A stretch of DNA of 64,000 nucleotides from Oleispirillum naphthae (GTDB lineage: Bacteria; Pseudomonadota; Alphaproteobacteria; Rhodospirillales; Rhodospirillaceae). The notes under the pieces were generated by a model. That model saw only the letters and a program-made list of their open reading frames with translations, was not told where the DNA came from and made no database searches. The stretch lies in contig JAQAZG010000010.1 in NCBI GenBank assembly GCA_027864655.1, forward strand, positions 62,001 through 126,000, in the 5' to 3' direction. Positions 41,301 through 49,379 of the stretch are shown here, in pieces; within the stretch, counting starts at the first letter, position 1; each line of letters opens with the position of its first letter. Made by a program: the position numbers and the translations under genes.

Positions 41301-43915
41301 AGGCGGCTGTCGGTTCTGCGCGGCAGCACGGAAAACAGGGTCGGGAAAAACGCCGGGATCGCGATGGCCGAAAGCACCAAGAGACCGGCGTCCATCCCCG
41401 CGATACCGGGCTGCGTCCAGGAAAACGCCAGGGCCGCAAGGGCGAACGGCGCCAGCAGGGACCGCCGCAGATTGTCGAGCATCTTCCATCGCCCCAGCGG
41501 AGGAAGCGCACCGGCGCCGGGGCGGAGTCCGAAAGCCCAGGGAAGGAGCTGCCAATCGCCCCGCGTCCAGCGATGCCGGCGCTTGGCGGCGACGTCGTAG
41601 CGGGAGGGGAATTCCTCGACCACCTCGATATCGGACGCGAGACCGGCCCGCGCGAATATGCCCTCGAAGAGATCGTGACTGAGCATGGCGTTGTCCGGCA
41701 CCCGGCCGGACAACGCGGCCTCGAAGGCATCGACGTCGTAAATCCCCTTGCCGGTGTAGGACCCCTCGCCGAAGAGATCCTGATAGACGTCGGACGCGGC
41801 GGAAGCGTAGGGGTCCATGCCGCCGGGGCCGGAAAATACCCGTTGATAGAACGACCCCTCCCGTCCGAGCGGCAAAGCGGGGGTAACGCGCGGTTGAAGA
41901 ATGGCGTAGCCGTCGGTGACGCGGTGATCGGCCCGGCTGAACTTCGGGCGGTTGAGCGGGTGGGCCATCTTGCCGATCAGCCGCAGGGCCGCATCGCGCG
42001 GCAGCCGGGTATCGGCATCGAGGGTGATGACGTAACGCACCCCGGGCGGCACCCGTGGCGGCTGCCCCGCGATGGGGATGAACGTCGTATCGGTGGCGCC
42101 GCGCAGGAGACGGTTGAGTTCGTGCAACTTTCCCCTTTTGCGCTCCCATCCCATCCATTTGTTTTCGCCCGCATTGAACAGGCGGCGCCGATGCAGGAGC
42201 AGGAAACGGTTTCCCCCGCCGGGCCCCGGGCCGTGGTGGCGGTTCAGGCGGTCGATCGCCTCGGCGGCGACGTTCAGCAGGGCGGCGTCGCGCGGAAGAA
42301 CCTCTTCGTCCGCATCGATGCCGTCCAGAAGAAGCACGAACGTCAGATCGCCGCTCGCGCCGGAAAGATGGTGGATTTCCAGCCGTTCGATCTGCTCCAG
42401 AAGGTCGGCCTCGCTGGTCAGCATCGTCGGCACCGCGACGACGGTGCGCAGCGATTGCGGCACCCCGTCGATCAATTCGAGACCCGGCAGTGCCGTCGCG
42501 CCGAAGGTCCAGGCGGCGGCACGGTTGACCAGGGCGGTCGCGACCTCGGTCGCCGGCAGGAACGCCAGCGCGGCGAACCCCGCGAGCCAGACGGAACTCA
42601 GGCCGAAGGCCGCGAGCGCCCACAGGGCGAGGACCAGCGCGGCTGCCGTAACGGACAGGATCGCGCCGACATAGCCGCCGATGCCGAGGCGGACGTTGAA
42701 GCGGTAGATCCACAGCCGGAGCGGGGGACGGAAGCCGATGGTTTTCTCGAACGCGCGGCGGCCTCTGCCGATCAGGTGGTAGCCGGGATCGCCGACACGC
42801 CGCGCTTCCGCGGCGTCATGCGTTTTGGCCGCCACCGCGCGGGCGGCTCCCAGCACCCGGGCGACGACCTCGATCTCCGACAGCTTCGAACCGCGCGCCA
42901 GGTGTTCGATGGCGCTGCGGTACAGGTTGCGTGTCGGAAAATCCATGGCGGCAAAGGCGCTTGCCGCGCGCAACCGTGCATCGACAAGGCTGACGCTCTC
43001 GAACAGGTCCGCCCAATCGACATCGGAAATCAGCCGCATGCTGGTGATGATGTTGCGCACCGTGACGTTGGATACGCCCTGCCTTTGATGACTGTGCCGC
43101 ACGACGTCGTCGATGGAGACGTCTTGCAGCTTGAGCCGGTCCTCCAGCCACCCCAGCGCCGGGGTCGTATGGGGATCGTGGTCCCGCAGCCGTTTCGCAA
43201 GCTGGGCGGCGAAGCGTTCGGATAACGGTTCCGGCGCGTCCGGAAAAACCTCCCCCGCCGTCTCCGCCCGGGTGTGTCCGAAGGCGAGAAGACGATCCGC
43301 CAGATCGTCGGCCGCAAGCGTCGCCGTGCGATCGGCGGCGATCTGGTCGGCCAACCGGCGCAGATTCTCGACGAGGACGATGCGCAGGGTGATCGCCACC
43401 GCCCACAGCTCGCCGATCGTCAGGGGTTGAACCCGCTGATAGGCGGTGATGAAGCGGCAGAGGATGGCGGGATCGAAGTGACTGTCGGTATGGGCGACAA
43501 AGGCCCAGGTCAAGCCGAACACCCGCGGGTATCCGGCGAACGGCCCCGTCGCCAGCTTCGGCAGCAGGCGATAGTAGCCGGGGGGCAGATCGTCGCGAAT
43601 CTCGCGAATCTGCTCCTCGACCAGATGGTAATTGTCGAGCAGCCATTCCGCGGCAGGGCCGACCTCCCGGCCTCTTTCCATCTCTTCGAGGTTCGCTTTA
43701 TAGGCGCCGTGCAAGGCTTCGGCGTTCTCGCGCAGCCGCGTGTGCAGCGGCAGGACCGGCGTAAAGTCAGCGGCGACCGACTGAGCCGCGGCGAGGCTTT
43801 CCGCATGCTGCTCCAGCCGTTCGCCGCCGAACAGTTCCTCCCGTACCGGGGCCTTGTCGCCCCACAAAAGCGACGAGCGGCGGCAGCGGAAGAATACCCC
43901 GGGGAACAAGTTCAT
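35396..43915 (-). CDS. ndvB: Cyclic beta-1,2-glucan synthase (NdvB/ChvB type)
   Basis: A 2839-residue membrane protein, the usual length for NdvB/ChvB (about 2830). Membrane helices lie at about 425-480, 830-880 and 960-1000. Between the first two is the family 84 glycosyltransferase region, with Asp-x-Asp (YVITLDADTRLP, near residue 633) and RHRWTRGDWQ near 785. A glycoamylase-like domain follows, then carbohydrate-binding and C-terminal GH94 phosphorylase domains with GAGDWNDGMNRLG near residue 2520. The enzyme makes and cyclises periplasmic beta-1,2-glucan from UDP-glucose, important for osmotic adaptation and host interaction in rhizobia and Brucella. No exporter gene ndvA/chvA is adjacent. 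Confidence 0.95.
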   Translation of the reverse strand: MNLFPGVFFRCRRSSLLWGDKAPVREELFGGERLEQHAESLAAAQSVAADFTPVLPLHTRLRENAEALHGAYKANLEEMERGREVGPAAEWLLDNYHLVEEQIREIRDDLPPGYYRLLPKLATGPFAGYPRVFGLTWAFVAHTDSHFDPAILCRFITAYQRVQPLTIGELWAVAITLRIVLVENLRRLADQIAADRTATLAADDLADRLLAFGHTRAETAGEVFPDAPEPLSERFAAQLAKRLRDHDPHTTPALGWLEDRLKLQDVSIDDVVRHSHQRQGVSNVTVRNIITSMRLISDVDWADLFESVSLVDARLRAASAFAAMDFPTRNLYRSAIEHLARGSKLSEIEVVARVLGAARAVAAKTHDAAEARRVGDPGYHLIGRGRRAFEKTIGFRPPLRLWIYRFNVRLGIGGYVGAILSVTAAALVLALWALAAFGLSSVWLAGFAALAFLPATEVATALVNRAAAWTFGATALPGLELIDGVPQSLRTVVAVPTMLTSEADLLEQIERLEIHHLSGASGDLTFVLLLDGIDADEEVLPRDAALLNVAAEAIDRLNRHHGPGPGGGNRFLLLHRRRLFNAGENKWMGWERKRGKLHELNRLLRGATDTTFIPIAGQPPRVPPGVRYVITLDADTRLPRDAALRLIGKMAHPLNRPKFSRADHRVTDGYAILQPRVTPALPLGREGSFYQRVFSGPGGMDPYASAASDVYQDLFGEGSYTGKGIYDVDAFEAALSGRVPDNAMLSHDLFEGIFARAGLASDIEVVEEFPSRYDVAAKRRHRWTRGDWQLLPWAFGLRPGAGALPPLGRWKMLDNLRRSLLAPFALAALAFSWTQPGIAGMDAGLLVLSAIAIPAFFPTLFSVLPRRTDSRLRAHLAALASDLRLAAMQSLLSVVFLADHAWRTGDAVARTLTRLFVTRRHLLEWTTAAQSTGRPRLGFPGFYREMAGGVVLGLGAAAGALAAAPPSWPLVLPFAALWLAAPGLALWSSRPRAVSRRLAVSAADARTLRLIARRTWRFFETFVTDGDNMLPPDNYQEDTKPVVAHRTSPTNIGLYLLSAAAARDFGWAGTGATLARLEATVVTLRKMQRFKGHFYNWYDTRDLRPLDPAYVSSVDSGNLAGHLIALANACEDWAETPLAAAARAGLKDTLALARDALESGAAANGERGRALAATLTEIETRLAGTQAFDSLFPTLKRLSEKAAATARACLCEGAEDTPDLIFWTGALQQAVADHLSDRARPAEEAPLVEARLRTLAAKARGLALEMNFAFLLDPERKLLSIGYSLADNRLDPGCYDLLASEARLASLFAVAKGDLPTRHWFRLGRAATPLGNGSALLSWSGSMFEYLMPSLVMRAPIGSLLEQTSRLVVARQKSYARSLGVPWGVSESAYNVRDVEFTYQYSNFGIPGLGLKRGLSENVVIAPYATGLAAMVDPPGACANYARLAAMGACGRYGFYEALDFTRSRLPDDADVAVIRSFMAHHQGMTIAAIANAVQDGLMRARFHREPMIRASELLLQERMPRDVAVAQPHAEEAAAYPDEAWTEVPTVRRLKASAAGPPVTHLLSNGRYAVMLTTAGAGYSRWRDIAVTRWREDATRDNWGSFVFLRDAQSGNRWSAAAVAGGGTPDDEDVVFGEDHARFTRRDGPLTTIMEVLVSGEDDGEVRRVSLVNSGRRLREIALTSYAEVVLTTAAADAAHPAFAKMFVETEYLAEFGALIATRRPREAGEARIWAAHFAVVEGDIAAAPQYETDRAAFLGRGHGLAAADAVAGDRPLSNTAGVVLDPIFSIRQQVLVPPGSVARVVFWTTVAPSREELLGLIDKHHDRNAFSRAKTLAWTQAQVQMRHIGVKAEEAADFQRLAAPILYADPRFRPHPEAIARGAAAQSDLWPLGISGDRPIVVLRIDDIEDIAQVHQLLRAHEYWRMKRLSVDLVIVNERASSYTQDLQTAIETAVRSSQLGPEFGEELAQGSVSTLRADLIGREARALLQSVARVTIGAGSGPLADQLARVPAAPTWARPVHGAAIAASPVAASPAQPPENLEFFNGLGGFGRDGREYVTLLDAARTTPAPWINVVANPDFGFQASAEGGGYTWAGSSRENQLTPWSNDPIEDPAGEAIYVRDEITGELWSPTAQPLRGGGSYVARHGYGYCRFEHRAGGIALGLLQYVPLADPIKISRLTLQNLSGRPRRLSVTSYAEWVLGTSRGVSGPFIVSEVDAATGALLARNPWSIGFSGGVAFADLGGRQTALTADRTEFLGRNGGPDAPVALCGTARLSGSAGAGFDPCAALQTTVDLGVGETREIVAFIGQCGSVEAVRELIARYRAADLDGVLAEVTAHWDAVLGAVTVKTPDRAMDVMLNGWLLYQTLACRIWARSAFYQASGAYGFRDQLQDGMALSFARPEETRAHLLRAAARQFVEGDVQHWWLPDSGAGVRTRISDDRGWLAYAAATYVAASGDTAVLDEIVPFLDGPLLHDGEDSAFFQPTAAAETASLFEHCARALDRSLERLGEHGLPLIGAGDWNDGMNRLGTGGKGESVWLAWLLARTVDLFALLADRRDADRALRWRTQAVRMRHALERDAWDGAWYRRATFDDGTWIGSAECDECRIDSIVQSWAVLGGGDPARAAVAMASLDRHLVRRDDGLALLFAPPFDETPRDPGYIKGYPPGLRENGGQYSHAAMWAVLAHARMGDGGKAAELFALLNPINHARTPEGAERYKVEPYVVAADVYSVAPHAGRGGWTWYSGSAAWMYRAGMEGILGIRREGTTLVVAPCLPPEWPGFEAGATLAGTRYDIRVEAGRGGRRVAHAWLDGEEVSCDGGEVRVASADGGTHELRLELG

Positions 43916-44342
43916 AACGACCTTTCCAGCTTGGATTGCGGCCCGCGATCAGGCGAACCGGACAGGACCCCGCAGCGGCGCCGGATCGGCAGGCCGCAGG
44001 GCGCGGCACGCGTCCGATTGCCCGAGCCGTCCCGTCGGCGGCCGGAGCTGGGCGGCGTGGACCGCGGCGAAGCGGATCCTCCCGGCGAGGAGACCGACGT
44101 GAGTTTGATTGCGACAGGATGATCGCCGTGGCGGCGTGGAGAAAGCGTTCTCAGCTTCCGCGCAACCTCGCCGAACGACGCGACCTTGTCGCTGAAAATC
44201 AGCTTCAGACTGCTATTGCCCGAACGAAAGACCGAAGACGATCCTCCTCTGTCGATGGCAGGCCGTTCGGACGCCTTCCCCGCGCGGCACGAACCGCGCG
44301 GGCGGCGCATTCCCGCAGAATACCCATGGACGGCGCGTCCCG

Positions 44343-44358
44343 GCAGATTCGGAAATTA
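44343..44358 (-). repeat. TTTCCGA motif, copy 1 (inverted)
   Basis: Read on the minus strand: TAATTTCCGAATCTGC. It matches the copy at 49213-49228 at 14 of 16 positions, and lies in the long divergent region upstream of the glucan synthase gene. Confidence 0.4.
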
Positions 44359-44440
44359 CCTACGAAGGTCCGGAAACGGCTTCCGGGAGTCCGAACGGCA
44401 TCGCGCCGCGCCGATCGCTACGGCCCAAGCCGGGCCTGCG

Positions 44441-44456
44441 TAGTTTCCGAGCCTGC
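44441..44456 (+). repeat. TTTCCGAG motif, copy 2
   Basis: TAGTTTCCGAGCCTGC, 15 of 16 bases identical to the copy at 49213-49228, about 110 bases before the entericidin-like start. Confidence 0.45.
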
Positions 44457-44566
44457 CGCGCGAGACGGCGTCCAGCTAGAGTCGGTCGTTGCACGCCCGG
44501 TGGACCCACCGTTCGCCGGAACGTATTTCTTCGCCGACAAAATCCGCCATTCAGGGAGATATCGTC

Positions 44567-44704
44567 ATGCTACGCCGCATCATCGCTTCTTTGTTTTTCG
44601 TGGTTTTCGTGGCCGGCGTCGCCGGCTGCAGCGACACCTGGCACGGTGCGAAACAGGATACCGGGGACAACCTCCGCACCACCGGAAACGCGATCAGCAA
44701 GTAG
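44567..44704 (+). CDS. Entericidin-like small lipoprotein
   Basis: A 45-residue lipoprotein. A hydrophobic signal segment ends in the lipobox VAGC with Cys21. The mature peptide is SDTWHGAKQDTGDNLRTTGNAISK, which matches the entericidin pattern of one short amphipathic helix. Entericidins are envelope lipoproteins induced by stress or stationary phase, in some species linked to cell lysis or antibacterial activity. The site CAGGGAG precedes the ATG. It lies next to a stress-type cluster (giant sensor kinase, Dps, OmpA-like lipoprotein). No paired antidote-type second entericidin is visible. Confidence 0.8.
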   Translation: MLRRIIASLFFVVFVAGVAGCSDTWHGAKQDTGDNLRTTGNAISK

Positions 44705-44722
44705 GTCCGCCGCCGGCTGTTC

Positions 44723-47700
44723 CTACGCGGTTGCCGGGCCGGGGGACTCCGCGTCCGTTGCGGCGGCAACGGCCAGCCGGGCCAGCGCCGGGAGCGACTT
44801 CGCCCCGGTTCGCCGCATGATCGCGGCGCGATGGTTCTCGACCGTCCGCTGGCTGATGCCGAGATCGGCGGCGATGTTCTTGCTGGGATGACCGGCGAGA
44901 ACCCTGTCCATGATCTCGCGCTGCCGGGGCGTCAGGTGCCCGATATGGTCCGCGGCTCCCTTCCGCCAGGCGGAAAGCTTGGCCGCATCCTGCGATTGTT
45001 CGAGCGCGCGGCCGATACCGGCGAGCAGGTCGCTACAACCGATCGGCTTCTCGATGAAGTCCATCGCCCCCGCTTTCATCGCATCGACCGCCAGGGGCAC
45101 GTCGCCGCTGCCGGTGATCATGATGCTGGGCAGCCGCGCCCCCGCTGCGCGCATCCGCCGCAACAGATCGAGCCCGCTCATTCCGGGCAGATAGGCGTCT
45201 ACCAGGAGGCAGCCCTCGCCCCCCGGGCGGTAGGCCGCGAGGAAATCCTCGCCGGTTGCGAAGTCCTCGACGATATGGCCGTGGGCCTCCAGCATTTCGC
45301 GGATTCCGGCGCGCAGGAGGTTGTCGTCGTCGATCACGAAGATGACCTGCCCCGCCGGAACCGCGGCTGGAACCGGAAGAGGCGGCGGGGCGGGGCGTGC
45401 CTCCAGGCCTTGCCGGACGACCCGCATCAATTCCGTCAACTTCACCGGCTTGTTGATCTGCACGCAGTCCTGCCGTGCGATGTCGCGCAGGCTGCCGGTC
45501 GAGATGTCGCCGGTCAGGATGATCACCGGAATCCGCCGCCCGTCGCCTTGCCGCAGTTTCTCTGCGGCCTCAAGCCCGTTCAATCCCTTCGGCAGATTGT
45601 AGTCCGCCAGGATGAGGTCGGGCCGGAAGGCTCCTTGCCCCACGAGTTCCAGCGCCGCGATCCCGTCGGCTGCGGTCGCGGCGCGATGGCCATCGCCCTG
45701 CAGGGCAAGACCGAGCAGATCGCGGACCTCGGGGTCGTCCTCGATGACGAGGATATTCCCGGTGCGATGTTCCGCCTGCGGCGAACCCGGAACGGCCCCG
45801 TCGGGGGCCCGTGGCCGGGAGGAGGCTCCGGAAGGGTACGTGCCCGGCGGCAGCTTCGCCTCGATCGCAAACACCGAACCGCACTCCAGCCGCGAGCGGA
45901 CCTCGACCCGATGGTCGAGCAGGTTCGCAAGGCGCCGCACGATCGAAAGGCCGAGGCCGAGGCCGAGGCTTCGTTCCCGTGCGGCATTGTCGATCTGGTG
46001 ATATTCCTCGAAGATCGCCTGTAATTCCTCTTCGGGAATGCCGATCCCGGTATCCCAGATTTCGATCCGCAGGTTCCCCTGCCGTCGGCGGCAGCCGAGC
46101 AGAACCTTGCCGTTCCTGGTATATTTCAAGGCATTCGAAAGCAGGTTGCGGATCATCTGTTCGAGCAGGCGCGGATCGCTTCGGATCGACAGACCGCAGG
46201 GCACGACGCGCAGGGACAGCCCCTGCGCTTCCGCGTGATAGACGAACTCGTCGTGCATGCGCGCGAGCAGACCGGCGATCGGAAAGTCGGCGATTTCCGC
46301 CTGGACCGTGCCCGCCTCGATCTGGTTGATGTCGAGCAGCGTGTTCAACATGTTCGAAACCGCGCCCATCGTCTCGTCGAGACGGGCGACGAGGCTCCGC
46401 CCCTTTTCCCCCTCGATGGTTTTCGCCAGGAGGCCGTGCAGCAAGGCCAGGGTTTGCAGCGGCTGGCGGAGGTCGTGGCTGGCCGCGGCGAGAAAGCGGG
46501 ACTTCGCGGCGTTGGCCTGCTGCGCCTGCCGTCTCGCCTCCTCCAGCGCATCCGCCGTGTGCTTCCGCTCGGTGCTGTCGGCAAAGGTGATGACGACGCC
46601 TTCGACGCCGCTGGCCTGGGTCCGATACGGCAGGATGCGGCGGATGAACCATGTGCCGTTGCGGGTCTCGATTTCCCGCTCGATCGGCGTAAAATTCCGC
46701 AATACGGTCTCCGCGTCGCGCAGCAGGGCCGCGTCCGTGGCGAGCGAGTTCAGGTCCGCGAGCGGCCGCCCGACATCGCCCGGGATCACGTTGAAGAGGG
46801 CCTTGGTGGCCGGCGTGAAGAACCGGATGTTCAGGCGGCTGTCGAGGAAAATCGTCGCGACGTTGGTGCTGTAAAGGACGTTCTGGAGATCGTCGGAGGT
46901 GGAGCGCTGCTGCTCCAGCGCTTCCTGGAGCTGGGTGTTGAGGGAGGTCAGCTCCTCGTTCAACGATTGCAGCTCTTCCTTCGATGTCATCAGTTCTTCG
47001 TTGGTGGACTGGTACTCCTCCTGAACCGAGGACGTTTCCTCGTTGATCGCCTTCTGCTCCTCGCCCAGAATTTCCAGGCTGCGCAGCGCCGCTTGCAGCT
47101 CGGTCCGGGTGGCTTCGAGTTCCTGCTCGATCTCGGTGGTCGGCGGCGTGTCTCCCGGGCTCGCCGGAAAATTCTGACGCGGCGGCGGTCGCGGCTCGTC
47201 GATGAAGCCGACCAGCAGCAGGTCCTCCCCTTCGCTCACCACCGGCTTGACCTCGATGCGGAACCCGAACGTGCCGCCTTCGCGCTCCAGGCGTCCGCCG
47301 GGGATGACGGTCCGCTTGTTCTCCCGGCAGGCCTGCCGGATCGCCAGGCGCAGCTTGTTCCGCACATCCTCCCGCACCATCGCAAGCAGGTCCTGAACCG
47401 GCTGTCCGGGCTTCACGCTCAAGTACGTATCGACCGGCCCGAGGAAATAGAGGCACTTGCCCGTGCGATTGATCAACGCCACGGCCGGCGCATAGGACTC
47501 CAGCACCAGCTTGCGGCAGATCGCGGCAAGCGCCGCCGAACGGTCGGGCGGCGCCTGATGCTGTTCCACGCGCGCCGCGGCATGCACGTCGCCCGGCCAC
47601 GTGGGAAGGTCGGGCCCTCCCGCATGACCGAGGCCGATATGGCGATAGAGGCGGTCGGATTTGGAAACCACCTCGAACCGGTTCTCGACGGTGCCGACCG

Positions 47701-49108
47701 TCTCGGAATTGCCGAGCAGAAGCAGCCCTCGCTCGCGCAACGCGAAGTGAAACAGCGAGATCACCCGCTCCTGCGCCTCCGGGCGCAGGTAGATCAGGAG
47801 GTTCCGGCAGGAAATCAGGTCGAGGCGCGAAAACGGCGGATCGGTCAGGACATCCTGGGTGGTGAACACCAGCATATCGCGCAACTCGGGGAGGACCCTG
47901 TAGCCCCCATCCTCCCGCGCGAAGAAGCGGGCAAGCCGCTCCGGCGACACGTCCGCCGCGATCGCTTCCGAGTAGAGTCCCGCGCGCGCGGCGGCAACCG
48001 CCGCCGGATCGATGTCGGAGGCGAACACCTGAAGCTTCGCCGGGCTCCCCGCCGCCGTGATTCCCTCGGAGAACAGGATCGCGAGGGAATAGGCTTCCTC
48101 TCCGGTGCTGCACCCGGCGCTCCAGATGCGGACGGGGTGGTCGGCGTCATGGCCGCCGACGATCTCGGGAACGATCTCCGCGGCGAGGCTTTCGAAGACC
48201 TTCGGATCGCGGAAGAAGCCGGTCACGCTGATCAACAGGTCGTTGGCGAGCCGGTCGAGTTCGCCCATGTCGGCCCGCAGGATGGCGAGATAGCGTTCCC
48301 ATTCCTCGTCGCCGAGCGACGCCATCGCCATGCGGCGTTCGATCCGGCGTTGCAGCGTGCCGAGCTTGTACAGCGTGAAGTCGTGGACCGTCCTGGTGCG
48401 CAGGAGCTCTATGATCTCGGCCAGCCAGCCCGCGCCGGAATCCTGCGCCGCCGTTTCCTTGTGTGTGCGCGCCTGGACCATCCCCTCGCCGTATCGGATC
48501 AGCGCGGCGGGGATCTCCGCCGCCCGCAGAACGAAATCGACGCCGCCGGTCGCGATGGCGTTGCGCGGCATGCCGTCGAAATCGGCCTCGCCGGGATCCT
48601 GCGCGATCACCAGCCCGGATTTTTCCTTCACCGCCTTCAGCCCGAGGCTGCCGTCGCTGCCGGTCCCCGAGAGCACCACGCACACCGCCCGCGCGCCGCA
48701 ATCCTCGGCCAGCGACTGCAGGAAAAAATCGAACGGCATGCGCGCACCGTGACGCGCCTGCGGCTGGGACAGGTGAAGGGTGAGGCCGACGACCGAGAGA
48801 TAGACCCCCGGAGGAATGAGGTAGAGGTGGTCGCGCTCGATCGACATGCCGTCGGCGGCTTGCCGCACCGCCATCGGGGTGTGCCCGGCGAGCAGATCCA
48901 CCATCATGCTTTCATGATGGGGATCGAGATGCTGCACCAGGACGAACGCCATGCCGGTGTGGGCGGGGATCGCGCCCAGCATCTTGCGGCAGGCATCGAG
49001 CCCTCCCGCCGAAGCCCCGATCCCGACGATCGGGAAATCCCCGGAGGCGCGGCGATGCGGCGATCGGACGATCTTTGCCTTCTGCGGACGGCGTTCCACC
49101 ATATGCAA
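44723..49108 (-). CDS. CheB-CheR-PAS-histidine kinase-REC-REC-LuxR HTH fusion protein
   Basis: A 1461-residue single polypeptide. In order: CheB methylesterase domain at about 25-205 with triad Ser33, His60, Asp152 (SGTGSDGS); CheR methyltransferase at about 225-500 with SAM loop WSAGCSTGEEAYS; and a coiled coil at about 650-735 rich in Glu and Gln. A PAS domain follows at about 735-850, then HisKA with phosphoacceptor His878 (SHDLRQP) and an HATPase to about 1090. Receiver 1 has Asp1169 and receiver 2 has Asp1304 (FixJ type); a LuxR/FixJ helix-turn-helix is at about 1395-1455 (TPRQREIMDRVLAGHPSKNIAADLG). No membrane segments. A full phosphorelay with DNA-binding output in one chain is unusual; neighbours suggest a role in the general stress or envelope response. 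Confidence 0.93.
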   Translation of the reverse strand: MHMVERRPQKAKIVRSPHRRASGDFPIVGIGASAGGLDACRKMLGAIPAHTGMAFVLVQHLDPHHESMMVDLLAGHTPMAVRQAADGMSIERDHLYLIPPGVYLSVVGLTLHLSQPQARHGARMPFDFFLQSLAEDCGARAVCVVLSGTGSDGSLGLKAVKEKSGLVIAQDPGEADFDGMPRNAIATGGVDFVLRAAEIPAALIRYGEGMVQARTHKETAAQDSGAGWLAEIIELLRTRTVHDFTLYKLGTLQRRIERRMAMASLGDEEWERYLAILRADMGELDRLANDLLISVTGFFRDPKVFESLAAEIVPEIVGGHDADHPVRIWSAGCSTGEEAYSLAILFSEGITAAGSPAKLQVFASDIDPAAVAAARAGLYSEAIAADVSPERLARFFAREDGGYRVLPELRDMLVFTTQDVLTDPPFSRLDLISCRNLLIYLRPEAQERVISLFHFALRERGLLLLGNSETVGTVENRFEVVSKSDRLYRHIGLGHAGGPDLPTWPGDVHAAARVEQHQAPPDRSAALAAICRKLVLESYAPAVALINRTGKCLYFLGPVDTYLSVKPGQPVQDLLAMVREDVRNKLRLAIRQACRENKRTVIPGGRLEREGGTFGFRIEVKPVVSEGEDLLLVGFIDEPRPPPRQNFPASPGDTPPTTEIEQELEATRTELQAALRSLEILGEEQKAINEETSSVQEEYQSTNEELMTSKEELQSLNEELTSLNTQLQEALEQQRSTSDDLQNVLYSTNVATIFLDSRLNIRFFTPATKALFNVIPGDVGRPLADLNSLATDAALLRDAETVLRNFTPIEREIETRNGTWFIRRILPYRTQASGVEGVVITFADSTERKHTADALEEARRQAQQANAAKSRFLAAASHDLRQPLQTLALLHGLLAKTIEGEKGRSLVARLDETMGAVSNMLNTLLDINQIEAGTVQAEIADFPIAGLLARMHDEFVYHAEAQGLSLRVVPCGLSIRSDPRLLEQMIRNLLSNALKYTRNGKVLLGCRRRQGNLRIEIWDTGIGIPEEELQAIFEEYHQIDNAARERSLGLGLGLSIVRRLANLLDHRVEVRSRLECGSVFAIEAKLPPGTYPSGASSRPRAPDGAVPGSPQAEHRTGNILVIEDDPEVRDLLGLALQGDGHRAATAADGIAALELVGQGAFRPDLILADYNLPKGLNGLEAAEKLRQGDGRRIPVIILTGDISTGSLRDIARQDCVQINKPVKLTELMRVVRQGLEARPAPPPLPVPAAVPAGQVIFVIDDDNLLRAGIREMLEAHGHIVEDFATGEDFLAAYRPGGEGCLLVDAYLPGMSGLDLLRRMRAAGARLPSIMITGSGDVPLAVDAMKAGAMDFIEKPIGCSDLLAGIGRALEQSQDAAKLSAWRKGAADHIGHLTPRQREIMDRVLAGHPSKNIAADLGISQRTVENHRAAIMRRTGAKSLPALARLAVAAATDAESPGPATA

Positions 49109-49212
49109 GAGCTTTCAATCCCGCCTCCCGAAGGGAGGCTGCGGATGATGATAGCATATTCCCGCCTTGATGGGGATCGCCGCCTCGACGCGTGCGTCGG
49201 CATAATCTTGAG

Positions 49213-49228
49213 TAGTTTCCGAGTCTGC
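49213..49228 (+). repeat. TTTCCGAG motif, copy 3
   Basis: TAGTTTCCGAGTCTGC lies between the divergent giant kinase and dps genes, about 150 bases before the dps start. A weaker relative (TGATTTCCGAGGCCGA) lies at 34731-34746, 120 bases before the small membrane protein. Confidence 0.45.
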
Positions 49229-49379
49229 GCTTCTCAACTCTTTGCCCCTATGATTCCGGCAGGCGGGATTTCGCCCGGGCCGCCGATTCCTGGTGCGCCG
49301 CTCACACCGGCGCCCCACTCGCCCCCACACGTAAACGAGGGAAGGGGCGGCCCTTTTTCGCGATCAGGAGTAGTGAGAT

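Larger units (their letters stand above)
43916..44566. other. Divergent intergenic region, glucan synthase / entericidin-like gene
   Basis: About 650 bases with no convincing coding potential, unusually long for this window. It holds two copies of a 16-base motif in opposite orientation (44343-44358 and 44441-44456, see repeat entries). It must contain promoters for both divergent genes, but no clear -35/-10 pair was recognised. Confidence 0.4.

Noticed and set aside
37421-43225. Very long open frame of 1934 codons antisense to the cyclic glucan synthase
   Set aside because: It is a mirror of the synthase codons (Arg, Gly, His rich) with no domain, while the opposite strand shows a complete NdvB-type enzyme.
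43936-44820. Long open frame of 294 codons on the plus strand over the intergenic region and entericidin-like gene
   Set aside because: Arg/Pro-rich composition without family features, and it overlaps a better supported lipoprotein in another frame. It is typical of chance open frames in high-GC DNA.
44441-49228. TTTCCGAG motif as an EcfG-type general-stress promoter
   Set aside because: On the reverse strand it gives GGAAAC, not GGAAC, and no GTT-type -10 at the right distance was found. Orientation also does not fit the downstream genes.
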